A stretch of DNA of 64,000 bases from Bacteroidia bacterium (GTDB lineage: Bacteria > Bacteroidota > Bacteroidia > B-17B0 > Aurantibacillaceae): contig JAEUTP010000010.1 in assembly GCA_016787705.1 (NCBI GenBank), forward strand, positions 186,001 through 250,000. The letters are read 5' to 3'. The translations under genes were made by a program, and so were the position numbers. Positions 10,821 through 18,088 of the stretch are shown piece after piece. The notes under the pieces were generated by a model that had not been told where the DNA came from, made no database searches, and saw nothing but the letters and a program-made list of their open reading frames with translations. How positions within the stretch are numbered: position 1 is the stretch's first letter; each line of letters opens with the position of its first letter.

Positions 10821-11408
10821 ATGAAAAATTTATTACGAATTATTATTCTAACTGTTGCTACAGGTTTCATTTTTTCCTCTTGTAGTAACAAATTATCAAT
10901 CACCAAAAGAAAATATAATAAAGGCTATTATGTTAGCCATTCCCACAAAAAAAACTATCTAAAAGATAAGCAAACTAATGCTATAGTTAACCATGAAACA
11001 AATGAAACTATTAAGGCCATTAGAGTAAACCCTGAAAAACTAATTATTAACGAAGGTAAGAATGATGTATCATTATCAGCTTCGGCATCAAAACCTGTTG
11101 AGAGTAATTTTTCTTTAATTAAAAATAAACCAACAACATCAGATCCAATATTAAATAAAAAATACTATAAAGTGAAAAAATTAGAAAAACTAATGCCCTC
11201 TGATTCGTATAGTAAATTCATTAAGAACAGTTTAAGTGCAGATAGCAGCGATGAAGCTTTAAGCTTATTGTGGATAGTAATTGTAGTTGTTCTTATTTTA
11301 TATTTATTAGGATTACTTTTTGGTGGTTTCGGGCTTGGTGGTGCCATACACGTACTTGCAGTAATCGTTTTAGTTTTATTAATACTTTGGTTACTAAGGG
11401 TAATATAA
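10821..11408 (+). CDS. Lipoprotein with DUF5670-like C-terminal membrane hairpin
   Basis: 195 residues. A lipoprotein signal (FIFSSC) opens the protein, a basic low-complexity middle follows, and the last 50 residues form two membrane segments separated by a glycine-rich turn: LLWIVIVVVLILYLLGLLF, then GGFGLGGAIH, then VLAVIVLVLLILWLLRVI. That double segment matches the short lmo0937/DUF5670 membrane protein family, often stress-associated, here fused behind a lipoprotein domain. A role in envelope stress is inferred from family and neighbours only. A strong terminator follows. Confidence 0.8.
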   Translation: MKNLLRIIILTVATGFIFSSCSNKLSITKRKYNKGYYVSHSHKKNYLKDKQTNAIVNHETNETIKAIRVNPEKLIINEGKNDVSLSASASKPVESNFSLIKNKPTTSDPILNKKYYKVKKLEKLMPSDSYSKFIKNSLSADSSDEALSLLWIVIVVVLILYLLGLLFGGFGLGGAIHVLAVIVLVLLILWLLRVI

Positions 11409-11428
11409 TCTGAACGTACTCATTTAAA

Positions 11429-11457
11429 AAAGGTAGATCAGTTGATCTGCCTTTTTT
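11429..11457 (+). terminator. Intrinsic terminator of the lipoprotein gene
   Basis: Arms AAAGGTAGATCA and TGATCTGCCTTT (one G-T pair) with a 2-base gap, then a T run. It starts 20 bp after the stop at 11408. Confidence 0.8.
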
Positions 11458-11490
11458 ATTTATTCACGATTAAAATGAATAAAAAATACC

Positions 11491-11533
11491 AAAATAAAAA
11501 AGATCTTCCTGGTAGAAAGATCTTTTTTATTTT
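11491..11533. terminator. Second, long bidirectional hairpin
   Basis: A perfect 17-bp stem (AAAATAAAAAAGATCTT and its complement) with a 9-base loop and flanking A and T runs, about 35 bp beyond the first terminator. It could also end transcripts entering from the minus-strand DUF3606 gene. The rest of 11534-11743 shows no supported gene. Confidence 0.65.
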
Positions 11534-11743
11534 AGGGTAATTGGTCCGTATAAGGAGGTTAGTTTGGAATATGTATATATGTATAAGTTGTGTTTTATAA
11601 GGCAGTGACTAATTACCCAAACTCCGTTATTTATATTGCTAAAATTGTACCAAACTCAAAGCCTTGATATTACAGGATTTCATTTTTTAACATTGTGGCA
11701 ACAATGCCTCAAGTGTGGAATTTTGGGAATTTTTTTCAGGGAA

Positions 11744-11968
11744 TTATAACCTCATTGGGTTACTAAAAAGCTTTTGGATCCAATACGAAAAACTCCATAT
11801 TTCTCCTCTTTTTATAAGCCTGCTTTTAATATCCTGCAGCTTTAAACTTCCGGTATCTATAATAGCTTCATTGATCTGCTTAACATTAACGCCCCATTTT
11901 TTTGTCCAATAGGCCAAATCGTTTTTATCTTCCGGATGAATGATCAATCGTTTGGAAAAATAACCCAT
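11744..11968 (-). CDS. DUF3606-type small protein
   Basis: 74 residues, basic, no export signal. The core YWTKKWGVNVKQINEAI, followed by DTGSLKLQDIKSRL, matches the DUF3606 pattern (a small helical domain resembling a helix-turn-helix; function unknown). It is monocistronic on the minus strand between a terminator hairpin and the divergent NUDIX gene. A TGGCACG element lies 41 nt upstream of the ATG, in the same relation as at Dps, cphA and the coiled-coil lipoprotein, which suggests shared control. Confidence 0.75.
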   Translation of the reverse strand: MGYFSKRLIIHPEDKNDLAYWTKKWGVNVKQINEAIIDTGSLKLQDIKSRLIKRGEIWSFSYWIQKLFSNPMRL

Positions 11969-11994
11969 ACTATTTACTTTTAATTTTCTTTATC

Positions 11995-12010
11995 AATAAA
12001 AACCGTGCCA
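11995..12010 (-). promoter_or_regulatory. Putative sigma-54-like -24 element
   Basis: Reading on the minus strand, TGGCACGGTTTTTATT matches the -24 half of the sigma-54 consensus exactly; the -12 GC is absent. The element starts 41 nt before the DUF3606 start codon, giving a leader of about 17 nt if used. Confidence 0.4.
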
Positions 12011-12062
12011 TGTGAACATTTAAATTGTATTAAAATTGGCATAACTATTTAAATATAAGATT

Positions 12063-12485
12063 ATGATATTAAAAAGCTTTGTATTAATCGAAAAAGATGG
12101 CCGCTATTTATTGATTAAAGAAGCGGCCAAAAAATGGAGCGGTAAATGGTTTTTACCCGGCGGTAAAGTAGAATTAAATGAAACGCCTGAAAATGCCGCG
12201 CATCGCGAAGTAAAAGAAGAAGCAGGATGTGATATAAACATCAACGGTATTTTTTATTTCAGATATAATAAAGGGTTTTTAGATCACTACCTTTCTTTAT
12301 TCTTTTCGGCCAGCATAGCCGGCGAAGAAACGCTTAAACAGATTGCAGATAAACATTCGTTAGAAGTGAAGTGGTTTACTTTTGAAGAAATAAGACAATT
12401 GCCTCTACGTCAAAAACTATTGGATATTATTAAAAGCTATAACAGTAATAACATCATTCCGGTAGATAATTTTAAAATAATCTGA
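12063..12485 (+). CDS. NUDIX hydrolase
   Basis: 140 residues. The Nudix box is complete: GGKVELNETPENAAHREV continuing into KEEAG, which fits G-x5-E-x7-REUxEExGU, the metal-binding catalytic helix that hydrolyses nucleoside diphosphate-linked substrates. The N-terminus (LIEKDGRYLLIKEA) and the motif KWFLPGGK are typical of MutT-like housecleaning enzymes. The substrate cannot be read from sequence. It stands alone; the preceding 95 bp are a divergent promoter gap. Confidence 0.9.
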   Translation: MILKSFVLIEKDGRYLLIKEAAKKWSGKWFLPGGKVELNETPENAAHREVKEEAGCDININGIFYFRYNKGFLDHYLSLFFSASIAGEETLKQIADKHSLEVKWFTFEEIRQLPLRQKLLDIIKSYNSNNIIPVDNFKII

Positions 12486-12537
12486 TCTATTCTTTCTCAT
12501 CATTTTTCTGAGGTACATTTTCTTCAATAACATACAG

Positions 12538-12658
12538 TTATTTGCGCTTTTTTAATATCAGAGTGATAACAAGTACAGCCAACGCCACATAAAAAATAAT
12601 TTCAACACTTTTTTTATAAGTGGATCGAATTCCATATTTAATTTTTTTTATTAAACAT
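12538..12658 (-). pseudogene. Small membrane-peptide ORF with a frameshift at an A8 run
   Basis: The ATG at 12658 overlaps the stop of the preceding 52-codon ORF (TAATG), typical of translational coupling. As given it reads MFNKKN then stop. With one A fewer in the A8 run (T8 at 12642-12649 on the plus strand), it reads a 39-residue peptide: basic N-terminus (MFNKKIKYGIRSTYKKS), a single membrane segment (IIFYVALAVLVITLIL) and the tail KKRK. The feature length is 121 nt, one more than a multiple of three. Possible explanations are a sequencing error, ribosomal or polymerase slippage, or a recent inactivating mutation. Confidence 0.4.
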
Positions 12659-12816
12659 TATTTTTCTTCGTTACGCTCATTTTTCTCCTTGTTATCCAAT
12701 TCATCTGTTTTGTAAACCTGCGTATCTTTAAGATCTTGTTCCTCATAAATTTTTGAAAACAAAGTGCCTTCGCTTAAAAGCTTTTCAAGACAAGGAGGCA
12801 TCTCATTTATTTTCAT
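12658..12816 (-). CDS. Small acidic hypothetical protein
   Basis: 52 residues, MKINEMPPCLEKLLSEG at the N-terminus and a highly charged C-terminus (DELDNKEKNERNEEK). There is no signal or membrane segment and no recognised family. It is preceded by an AT-rich leader and followed, with a 1-base overlap, by the frameshifted membrane-peptide ORF, so the two look like a mini-operon. Support is the continuous charged protein-like sequence and the coupled stop/start. Confidence 0.4.
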   Translation of the reverse strand: MKINEMPPCLEKLLSEGTLFSKIYEEQDLKDTQVYKTDELDNKEKNERNEEK

Positions 12817-13110
12817 TTAACATATAAAAGCTAAATACTAACTCTTTTATTTATATTTTTTATTTTGTAAATAAAAAGGTAAACAAATGCCAAAAAACAG
12901 TCGCTTTTTTTCATGTTTTTTCCCCAACTTTTAAATTAATGGGGAGCAAGTTTCTCAATTCTATAAAGAAGCGTTTTTTTATTTAATTATAACTTACTGA
13001 TTTTCATTTTCTTAAAATCTCTTAAAATACGGCACTATTATTTCAATTATATATACGTAAACGAAAAACCCACAAGCTTACTTTGTGATATTTTATTAAA
13101 AATAAAAGTT
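12817..13110. other. AT-rich divergent intergenic region upstream of rpoN
   Basis: 294 bp with no gene. A GGCACTATTATTTCA stretch at 13031 resembles the -24/-12 spacing (GG, ten bases, then TC instead of GC) but is 80 bp before the rpoN ATG, so its use is uncertain. Otherwise poly-T and poly-A tracts. Confidence 0.4.
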
Positions 13111-14586
13111 ATGGCAATTATACAATCACAAACTCAGAAATTAACACAGAAGTTAACACACCAGCAAATTCAATTGATCAATATTTTGGGGTTACCCACT
13201 ATTGCACTAGAGCAACATATTGCTAATGAAATGGCAATTAATCCGGCTTTGGAATATGATACAGTTGAAAAAGAAAGTACAGAAGAAGAGAACCATGATT
13301 CAGAACCTGAAGTTGAGCAGTCTGAGGATCATATTTCAGAAGGAAAGTTAGGCGAAGATTATGATCATACTGATTATATGGATAGAGATGCTTTAGATGA
13401 TTATAAATATGAAGCAAACAACCATACTAAAGATGATGAAAAAAGAGAACAGGTATTTTTAGAAAGTCATGACTTTACAGTATCATTAATTTCACAACTC
13501 GATCTTTTGCCAATTACTGAAAAAGAAAAAGAAATTGGTGAATACCTTATAAACACTTTAGATAATGATGGCTACTTAAGAAGAGAGCTTTCTGATATTG
13601 CCGATGAGTTTTCGTTCGTACATGAATTTGTTACCGAAGAAGAATTGGAAAACGTTTTAAATAAAATTAAAACGCTCGAGCCGGTGGGTATTGGAGCAAA
13701 AGATCTTAAAGATTGTTTATTGATCCAATTAAATCATAAACGCGAAAAAACAAAAGACACTTACAATGCTATTAAAATTCTTGAAAGCCACATGAATGAA
13801 TTATCAGTTAAGAATTTTGATACGATTAAAAAAACCTTAAAGATCGATAATGAAGAATTACAGAATGCTTTGAGCGAAATTAAAAAACTAAATCCTATGC
13901 CTGCGGGAAGCACTAAAGAGTCTGCTGGTAAAGCCATCAGCATTGAGCCTGATTTTACGGTGATGGTTGAAGGTGATAAAGTAGAATTGTTTTTAAATTC
14001 AGCTAAACACCCTCCATTAAAAATAAGCGATGATTACACCGAGATGTTGAATACCTATTCAAAATCAAAAGATAAAAGCTTACGCGAAGCATCCAGCTTT
14101 ATTAAAAGCAAAGTTGAAAGCGCTAAATGGTTCATAGAAGCGTTACAGCAACGAGAAAAAGTAATGATCACGGTAGCAAAAGCAATTGTAAAACACCAAA
14201 AGAAATTCTTTTTAACCGGCGACGAAGCTGATCTGAAACCATTGATCCTTAAAACAATTGCGGAAGAAATCGATTCTGACATTTCAACTGTATCGCGCAT
14301 TGTAATAAGTAAATATATTCAAACTTCTTATGGTACTTTATTAATGAAACATTTATTTACCGAAGGCTTGAATACAACAAATGGTGAAATTGTAAGTACA
14401 AAAGAAGTGAAAAAAGTACTAATGGAATGTGTAAATGCAGAAGATAAAAACAATCCATTAAGTGATGAGCAAATTGCACATATACTTATTCAAAAAACAT
14501 ACTCAATTGCCAGAAGAACTGTTGCAAAATATCGGGAAGAGCTTAATATACCAAGTAAAAACTTTAGAAGAGCTGCTGCAGCATAA
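13111..14586 (+). CDS. rpoN: RNA polymerase sigma-54 factor
   Basis: 491 residues. The Gln-rich region I at the N-terminus (SQTQKLTQKLTHQQIQLINIL, here split as SQTQKLTQKL and THQQIQLINIL) is the activator-responsive part; an acidic region II spans about 50-115; core-binding repeats and a DNA-binding region follow; the RpoN box ARRTVAKYRE near the C-terminus reads the -24 promoter element. Length and order match the family. The product directs polymerase to -24/-12 promoters and needs an AAA+ activator such as the NtrC-like protein at 26819. It is monocistronic, with a terminator 30 bp downstream. Several nearby genes have -24-like elements. Confidence 0.97.
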   Translation: MAIIQSQTQKLTQKLTHQQIQLINILGLPTIALEQHIANEMAINPALEYDTVEKESTEEENHDSEPEVEQSEDHISEGKLGEDYDHTDYMDRDALDDYKYEANNHTKDDEKREQVFLESHDFTVSLISQLDLLPITEKEKEIGEYLINTLDNDGYLRRELSDIADEFSFVHEFVTEEELENVLNKIKTLEPVGIGAKDLKDCLLIQLNHKREKTKDTYNAIKILESHMNELSVKNFDTIKKTLKIDNEELQNALSEIKKLNPMPAGSTKESAGKAISIEPDFTVMVEGDKVELFLNSAKHPPLKISDDYTEMLNTYSKSKDKSLREASSFIKSKVESAKWFIEALQQREKVMITVAKAIVKHQKKFFLTGDEADLKPLILKTIAEEIDSDISTVSRIVISKYIQTSYGTLLMKHLFTEGLNTTNGEIVSTKEVKKVLMECVNAEDKNNPLSDEQIAHILIQKTYSIARRTVAKYREELNIPSKNFRRAAAA

Positions 14587-14615
14587 TTTATTACATTTTA
14601 ACCTTATTTTATATT

Positions 14616-14644
14616 GAAAATCCGGATATTTACTCCGGATTTTC
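14616..14644 (+). terminator. Terminator after rpoN
   Basis: A perfect 10-bp stem GAAAATCCGG/CCGGATTTTC with a 9-base loop, followed by a T-rich stretch, 30 bp after the rpoN stop. Confidence 0.75.
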
Positions 14645-14662
14645 TCTTTAATATTAAATTGT

Positions 14663-15907
14663 ATGGAAAAACAAAAGATCATCATTTTAGGCGGCGGTTT
14701 TGCAGGTTTACACCTTGCGCAAAAATTAAACAATAGTTTCTTTGATGTAATGTTGATAGATAAACTTAATCATCACCAATTTCAACCACTATTTTACCAA
14801 GTAGCAACAGCACGTTTAGAGCCCGCAAACATTTCATTTCCATTTCGTAAAATTTTTCAGCGTTCTAAAAACATCCAAATTCGCCTGGCAGAAGTTACCG
14901 ATATTTTACCTGCAACCAACACTGTTAAAACAACCGAAGGCAATTTTAATTACGATCACCTTGTAATAGCAACCGGCTGCAAGACCAATTTTTTCGGGAA
15001 TGAACAAATAAGCAAAAATGCCTTTTCAATGAAAAGCACGCAGGAAGCAATTAATATCAGGAATGAAATATTATTAAGCTTTGAACATTTTATTTCTTCT
15101 ACACAGGTAGAAAAAGAAGCACTTTTAAATATTGTTATTGTTGGTGCAGGACCAACCGGCGTTGAATTGGCCGGTGCTTTTGCCGAAATGAAAAAACATA
15201 TCCTGCCAAAAGATTATCCTAATATTGATTTTTCAGGATTAAAAATTACTTTGTTAGAAGGAAGTAAAAATACACTGAATAATATGAGCACTGCATCTCA
15301 AAAAGCATCAAGAGAATATGTGGAAAAGTTGGGTGTTATTCTTAAAACGGAAACTTTTGTTACCAATTATGATGGCACACTTGTTACGCTAAATACAGGC
15401 GAAATACTAAAAAGTAAAAATGTTATTTGGGCCGCCGGTGTTTCTGGAAATATTATTGATGGCTTAACGCCCGAGTCGTTAATTAGAAACAGGTATATTG
15501 TTGATCGTTTTAATAAATTAAAAAACTATTCGAATATTTATGCTATTGGCGATATTGCCTATATGGTAACACCAAAATATCCTAACGCACATCCACAACT
15601 CGCTAATGTGGCTATTAACCAAGGTAAAAACTTAGCAAATAACTTTTTTGCATTGCAAAAAGGCAGATCTTTGAAAGAATACGAATATAAAGACTTGGGA
15701 TCCATGGCAACTATCGGCACATACAAAGCAGTTGTGGATTTGCCGGGTTTTACATTTAAAGGCGTACTAGCCTGGTTTGTTTGGATGTTCTTACATTTAA
15801 TGCTGATATTAAGCGTTAGAAATAAATTTATAACCTTTATGAATTGGACCTGGAACTTTTTAGCAAAAGATTCTTCATTACGCTTAATTTTTAAAAACTC
15901 TAAATAA
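14663..15907 (+). CDS. ndh: Type II NADH:quinone oxidoreductase (FAD-dependent)
   Basis: 414 residues. N-terminal FAD-binding Rossmann motif IIILGGGFAGLHLA; second nucleotide-binding motif VIVGAGPTGVELAGAFAEM for NADH (about 155-175); the C-terminal FAD contact YAIGDIAYM; and a hydrophobic amphipathic end (GVLAWFVWMFLHLMLIL) typical of the membrane anchor of NDH-2 enzymes. It transfers electrons from NADH to quinone without proton pumping. It is transcribed alone after the rpoN terminator; its stop abuts the stop of the convergent gene with no spacer. The ATG at 14663 directly precedes the FAD motif. Confidence 0.92.
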   Translation: MEKQKIIILGGGFAGLHLAQKLNNSFFDVMLIDKLNHHQFQPLFYQVATARLEPANISFPFRKIFQRSKNIQIRLAEVTDILPATNTVKTTEGNFNYDHLVIATGCKTNFFGNEQISKNAFSMKSTQEAINIRNEILLSFEHFISSTQVEKEALLNIVIVGAGPTGVELAGAFAEMKKHILPKDYPNIDFSGLKITLLEGSKNTLNNMSTASQKASREYVEKLGVILKTETFVTNYDGTLVTLNTGEILKSKNVIWAAGVSGNIIDGLTPESLIRNRYIVDRFNKLKNYSNIYAIGDIAYMVTPKYPNAHPQLANVAINQGKNLANNFFALQKGRSLKEYEYKDLGSMATIGTYKAVVDLPGFTFKGVLAWFVWMFLHLMLILSVRNKFITFMNWTWNFLAKDSSLRLIFKNSK

Positions 15908-16645
15908 TTAATCAGTTATAAGATCTACTGCTGTTTCAACTGAGTTACTTTTTTTTCGATATCTTTTTTTGATTTTATATAAACGTATGTCTTTTAGTAT
16001 TTCTTTTAGATCTACATAAAGCCCAATAGATGTAAAAGGTCCATCAAGATAAAATTCATCTGCCTTATCTAATAAAGTTTTACGATAACCAACAATCCCT
16101 TTTATACCTAGGCAGCGTATAGGTTTAAATATGGCAGATAATCCAAACTCTGTTGAAAAAATAAAACCGGATTTTGTATCGTATACTGAACCGTCATTTA
16201 CATTTGTATATTGCAGTGTATTTTTTCCAAAACCAAAATCCAGTGGCATTCCTAATGAAAAGTAACGTGTATTTTTATATATAAATTCTGTATTTATGCT
16301 ACCATATTGAAGTTTAATATTTCTCTCGAAATCGATAGCATCTATTGTTCTTTTATAAGAATTTAATTCGCTGTTGAGCGAATAATAACCCAGCGTTAAT
16401 CGTAGCTTCTCCTTCAATAAAACGCCGCCATCAAAACCATAAACATTTAATGCCTGACCTTTAAAGAAAAAAGTACGGTTATCAATTCTCAATTGAGGCC
16501 GTATTAGTGGAGGTTTTACGATCTCAAGAGAATCTTTTATAAAAGCCCTTCGGGTATATTTTTTCTGAGAAATCTGAGAAAAATAAAAGAATGGAAGGCA
16601 TAAAATTATTACTATCAAAAAATACCTACTGACTTTATTAAGCAT
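15908..16645 (-). CDS. Hypothetical outer-membrane beta-barrel-like protein
   Basis: 245 residues. An N-terminal signal (FLIVIILCLPFFYFSQ) is followed by alternating polar and hydrophobic strands with frequent aromatics (KLRLTLGYYSLNSELN, GSINTEFIYKNTRYFSLGMP, GIKGIVGYRKTLL) and a basic C-terminal tail that does not end in an aromatic residue. The pattern fits a small outer-membrane barrel or barrel-associated protein; no family was recognised. It converges with ndh, stops touching, and is divergent from dps. Confidence 0.65.
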   Translation of the reverse strand: MLNKVSRYFLIVIILCLPFFYFSQISQKKYTRRAFIKDSLEIVKPPLIRPQLRIDNRTFFFKGQALNVYGFDGGVLLKEKLRLTLGYYSLNSELNSYKRTIDAIDFERNIKLQYGSINTEFIYKNTRYFSLGMPLDFGFGKNTLQYTNVNDGSVYDTKSGFIFSTEFGLSAIFKPIRCLGIKGIVGYRKTLLDKADEFYLDGPFTSIGLYVDLKEILKDIRLYKIKKRYRKKSNSVETAVDLITD

Positions 16646-16790
16646 ACAAACATTAAAACAATTATCATTCCGATTTATATCGCCTACAAATACCCGGTGT
16701 TTTCGTAGTAATTGTAGAAAAATAAACCCATTGTTTCCACACTTTTAAAAAATTCCCCACATAGAGATGTGCATGACTTACAAAATTTAT

Positions 16791-16806
16791 TGGCACGCTA
16801 TTGCTA
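16791..16806 (+). promoter_or_regulatory. Putative sigma-54-like promoter of dps
   Basis: TGGCACGCTATTGCTA contains both TGGCACG and TTGC, but GG and GC are separated by nine instead of ten bases. It lies 37-38 nt before the ATG at 16829. An AAAGTGTGGAAAC element (minus strand, about 16735-16750) lies upstream. Confidence 0.45.
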
Positions 16807-16828
16807 TATATGTATAAAAAAAGTATCC

Positions 16829-17311
16829 ATGAAAAAGAAAGAAAATAAAGAAAATCGCGATTCAAATCTTGTCGGAAAATTAAATAGCCTATTAGCATCC
16901 TATCAGGTGGCCTATTTTAATTTTCGTTCATCTCACTGGATGATAAAAGGAGAAAACTTCTTCGAGTTACATAAAGTTTTTGAAACCGCTTATAATGATG
17001 CTACTGAGAAAATAGATGAAATAGCAGAACGTATCTTAACATTAGGTGGAACACCATTACTCACTGCAACTGAAATGATAAAAAGATCAAACATCAATGA
17101 AAATGGTGAAAGTGGTAAACAGGAAAAATGTGTTGCTGATATGCTTCATGACCTAAAAGCATTAGCAGTTATTGAAAATCAAATCGTAAAACTGGCAGAC
17201 GAACAAGATGATGTGGTTACAGCAGATCAAATGACGAAGTACTTAGGTGAACAACAAAAAATATCATGGATGCTTTCTCAATTCTTAAATAAAAAATCTT
17301 CTATAAACTAA
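16829..17311 (+). CDS. dps: Dps/ferritin-like DNA-protection protein
   Basis: 160 residues from the ATG at 16829. An in-frame ATG at 16769 would add 20 residues but starts upstream of the TGGCACG promoter element, so the shorter start is preferred. The conserved ferroxidase signature is present: SSHWMIKGENFFELHKVFET and, downstream, IDEIAERILTLGG. Dps dodecamers oxidise and store iron and bind DNA under oxidative or starvation stress. The gene is followed 12 bp later by an outer-membrane protein gene and then a small lipoprotein gene, forming a likely operon. Confidence 0.93.
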   Translation: MKKKENKENRDSNLVGKLNSLLASYQVAYFNFRSSHWMIKGENFFELHKVFETAYNDATEKIDEIAERILTLGGTPLLTATEMIKRSNINENGESGKQEKCVADMLHDLKALAVIENQIVKLADEQDDVVTADQMTKYLGEQQKISWMLSQFLNKKSSIN

Positions 17312-17323
17312 AAAATTAAAACA

Positions 17324-17872
17324 ATGAAAAATTTTATCTTATCGTTGATCTTTGTAACACTTGCCACAGGCGCATTAAGATCTCAGGAAAAGTTCGGTAG
17401 AACTTTAAATATTGGAGCAGGCCTTGGTTATTATGGCTATTATTATGGTTATGCGCCTGCTTTGAATGTTAATTATGAGTTTGATGTATTTAAAAATTTT
17501 ACATTGGCTCCTTTTGCATCAGTGTTAACTTACAGAAGTTACCGCTATTGGGGCACGAAAGATTTTCCGTATAGGGATTATTATTATCGTGAAACAATTG
17601 TACCAATAGGCGTAAAAGGCTCATACTATTTTGACGAGTTATTGAATGCGGATGAAAAATGGGATTTCTACGCAGCCGCTTCATTAGGTGTTGCCTTTAG
17701 AACTGTAAGATGGGAAAACGGTTATTATGGAGAGCGCGTAGTGCGCCAATCCGCTAGTCCTTTGTATGGTGATCTTCACATTGGTACCGAATACCATTTT
17801 GCACCAAAAGCAGGATTGTTTCTTGATCTTTCTACAGGTTTATCAACTTTAGGCGTAGGTTTTCATTTCTAA
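17324..17872 (+). CDS. Small outer-membrane beta-barrel protein
   Basis: 182 residues. A signal peptide (FILSLIFVTLATGALRSQ) is followed by short beta strands rich in Tyr and Gly (GAGLGYYGYYYGYAPALNV, VPIGVKGSYYF, FYAAASLGVAF) and a C-terminal strand ending in Phe (TLGVGFHF), the typical last-strand signal for barrel insertion. It is probably an 8-strand OmpW/OmpX-like barrel; the specific role is unknown. It is 12 bp downstream of dps and 11 bp upstream of the 55-residue lipoprotein gene. Confidence 0.75.
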   Translation: MKNFILSLIFVTLATGALRSQEKFGRTLNIGAGLGYYGYYYGYAPALNVNYEFDVFKNFTLAPFASVLTYRSYRYWGTKDFPYRDYYYRETIVPIGVKGSYYFDELLNADEKWDFYAAASLGVAFRTVRWENGYYGERVVRQSASPLYGDLHIGTEYHFAPKAGLFLDLSTGLSTLGVGFHF

Positions 17873-17883
17873 TAAAAACAAAT

Positions 17884-18051
17884 ATGAAAAATATAGTTAA
17901 TTACCTGCTTGCCTTTATTATTCTAACAATTTTACCTTCATGTCAGGTAGTTGGTGGGATCTTTAAAGCCGGCATGATATGGGGGATCCTTCTTGTTGTT
18001 GGCTTTATTGCGCTTATCGTTTTTCTTATCTCAAAAGCAGGGAAAAAATAA
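17884..18051 (+). CDS. Small lipoprotein with one membrane segment
   Basis: 55 residues. A signal (NYLLAFIILTILPSC) with a lipobox ending in Cys20 is followed by QVVGGIFKAGM and a second hydrophobic stretch (GILLVVGFIALIVFLIS) with a basic tail KAGKK. Similar short Bacteroidota proteins exist and are sometimes mislabelled as phosphatidate cytidylyltransferase because of local similarity; this one is far too short for that enzyme. It ends the dps operon, 11 bp after the barrel gene. Confidence 0.7.
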   Translation: MKNIVNYLLAFIILTILPSCQVVGGIFKAGMIWGILLVVGFIALIVFLISKAGKK

Positions 18052-18088
18052 ATATAATCCAATTTGATTTTTTGATCAGATTTAAATT

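Noticed and set aside
11469-11529. Tiny ORF reading MNKKYQNKKDLPG
   Set aside because: It runs across the long hairpin at 11491 and its A-rich sequence explains the Lys and Asn content.
12031-12050. TTGGCATAACTATTTAA as a sigma-54 promoter of the NUDIX gene
   Set aside because: It lies only 25 nt before the ATG, so transcription would start at about the start codon, and the -12 half is absent.
16769-16828. Upstream ATG of dps
   Set aside because: The extra 20 residues do not look like a Dps N-terminus and the start lies upstream of the promoter-like TGGCACG.
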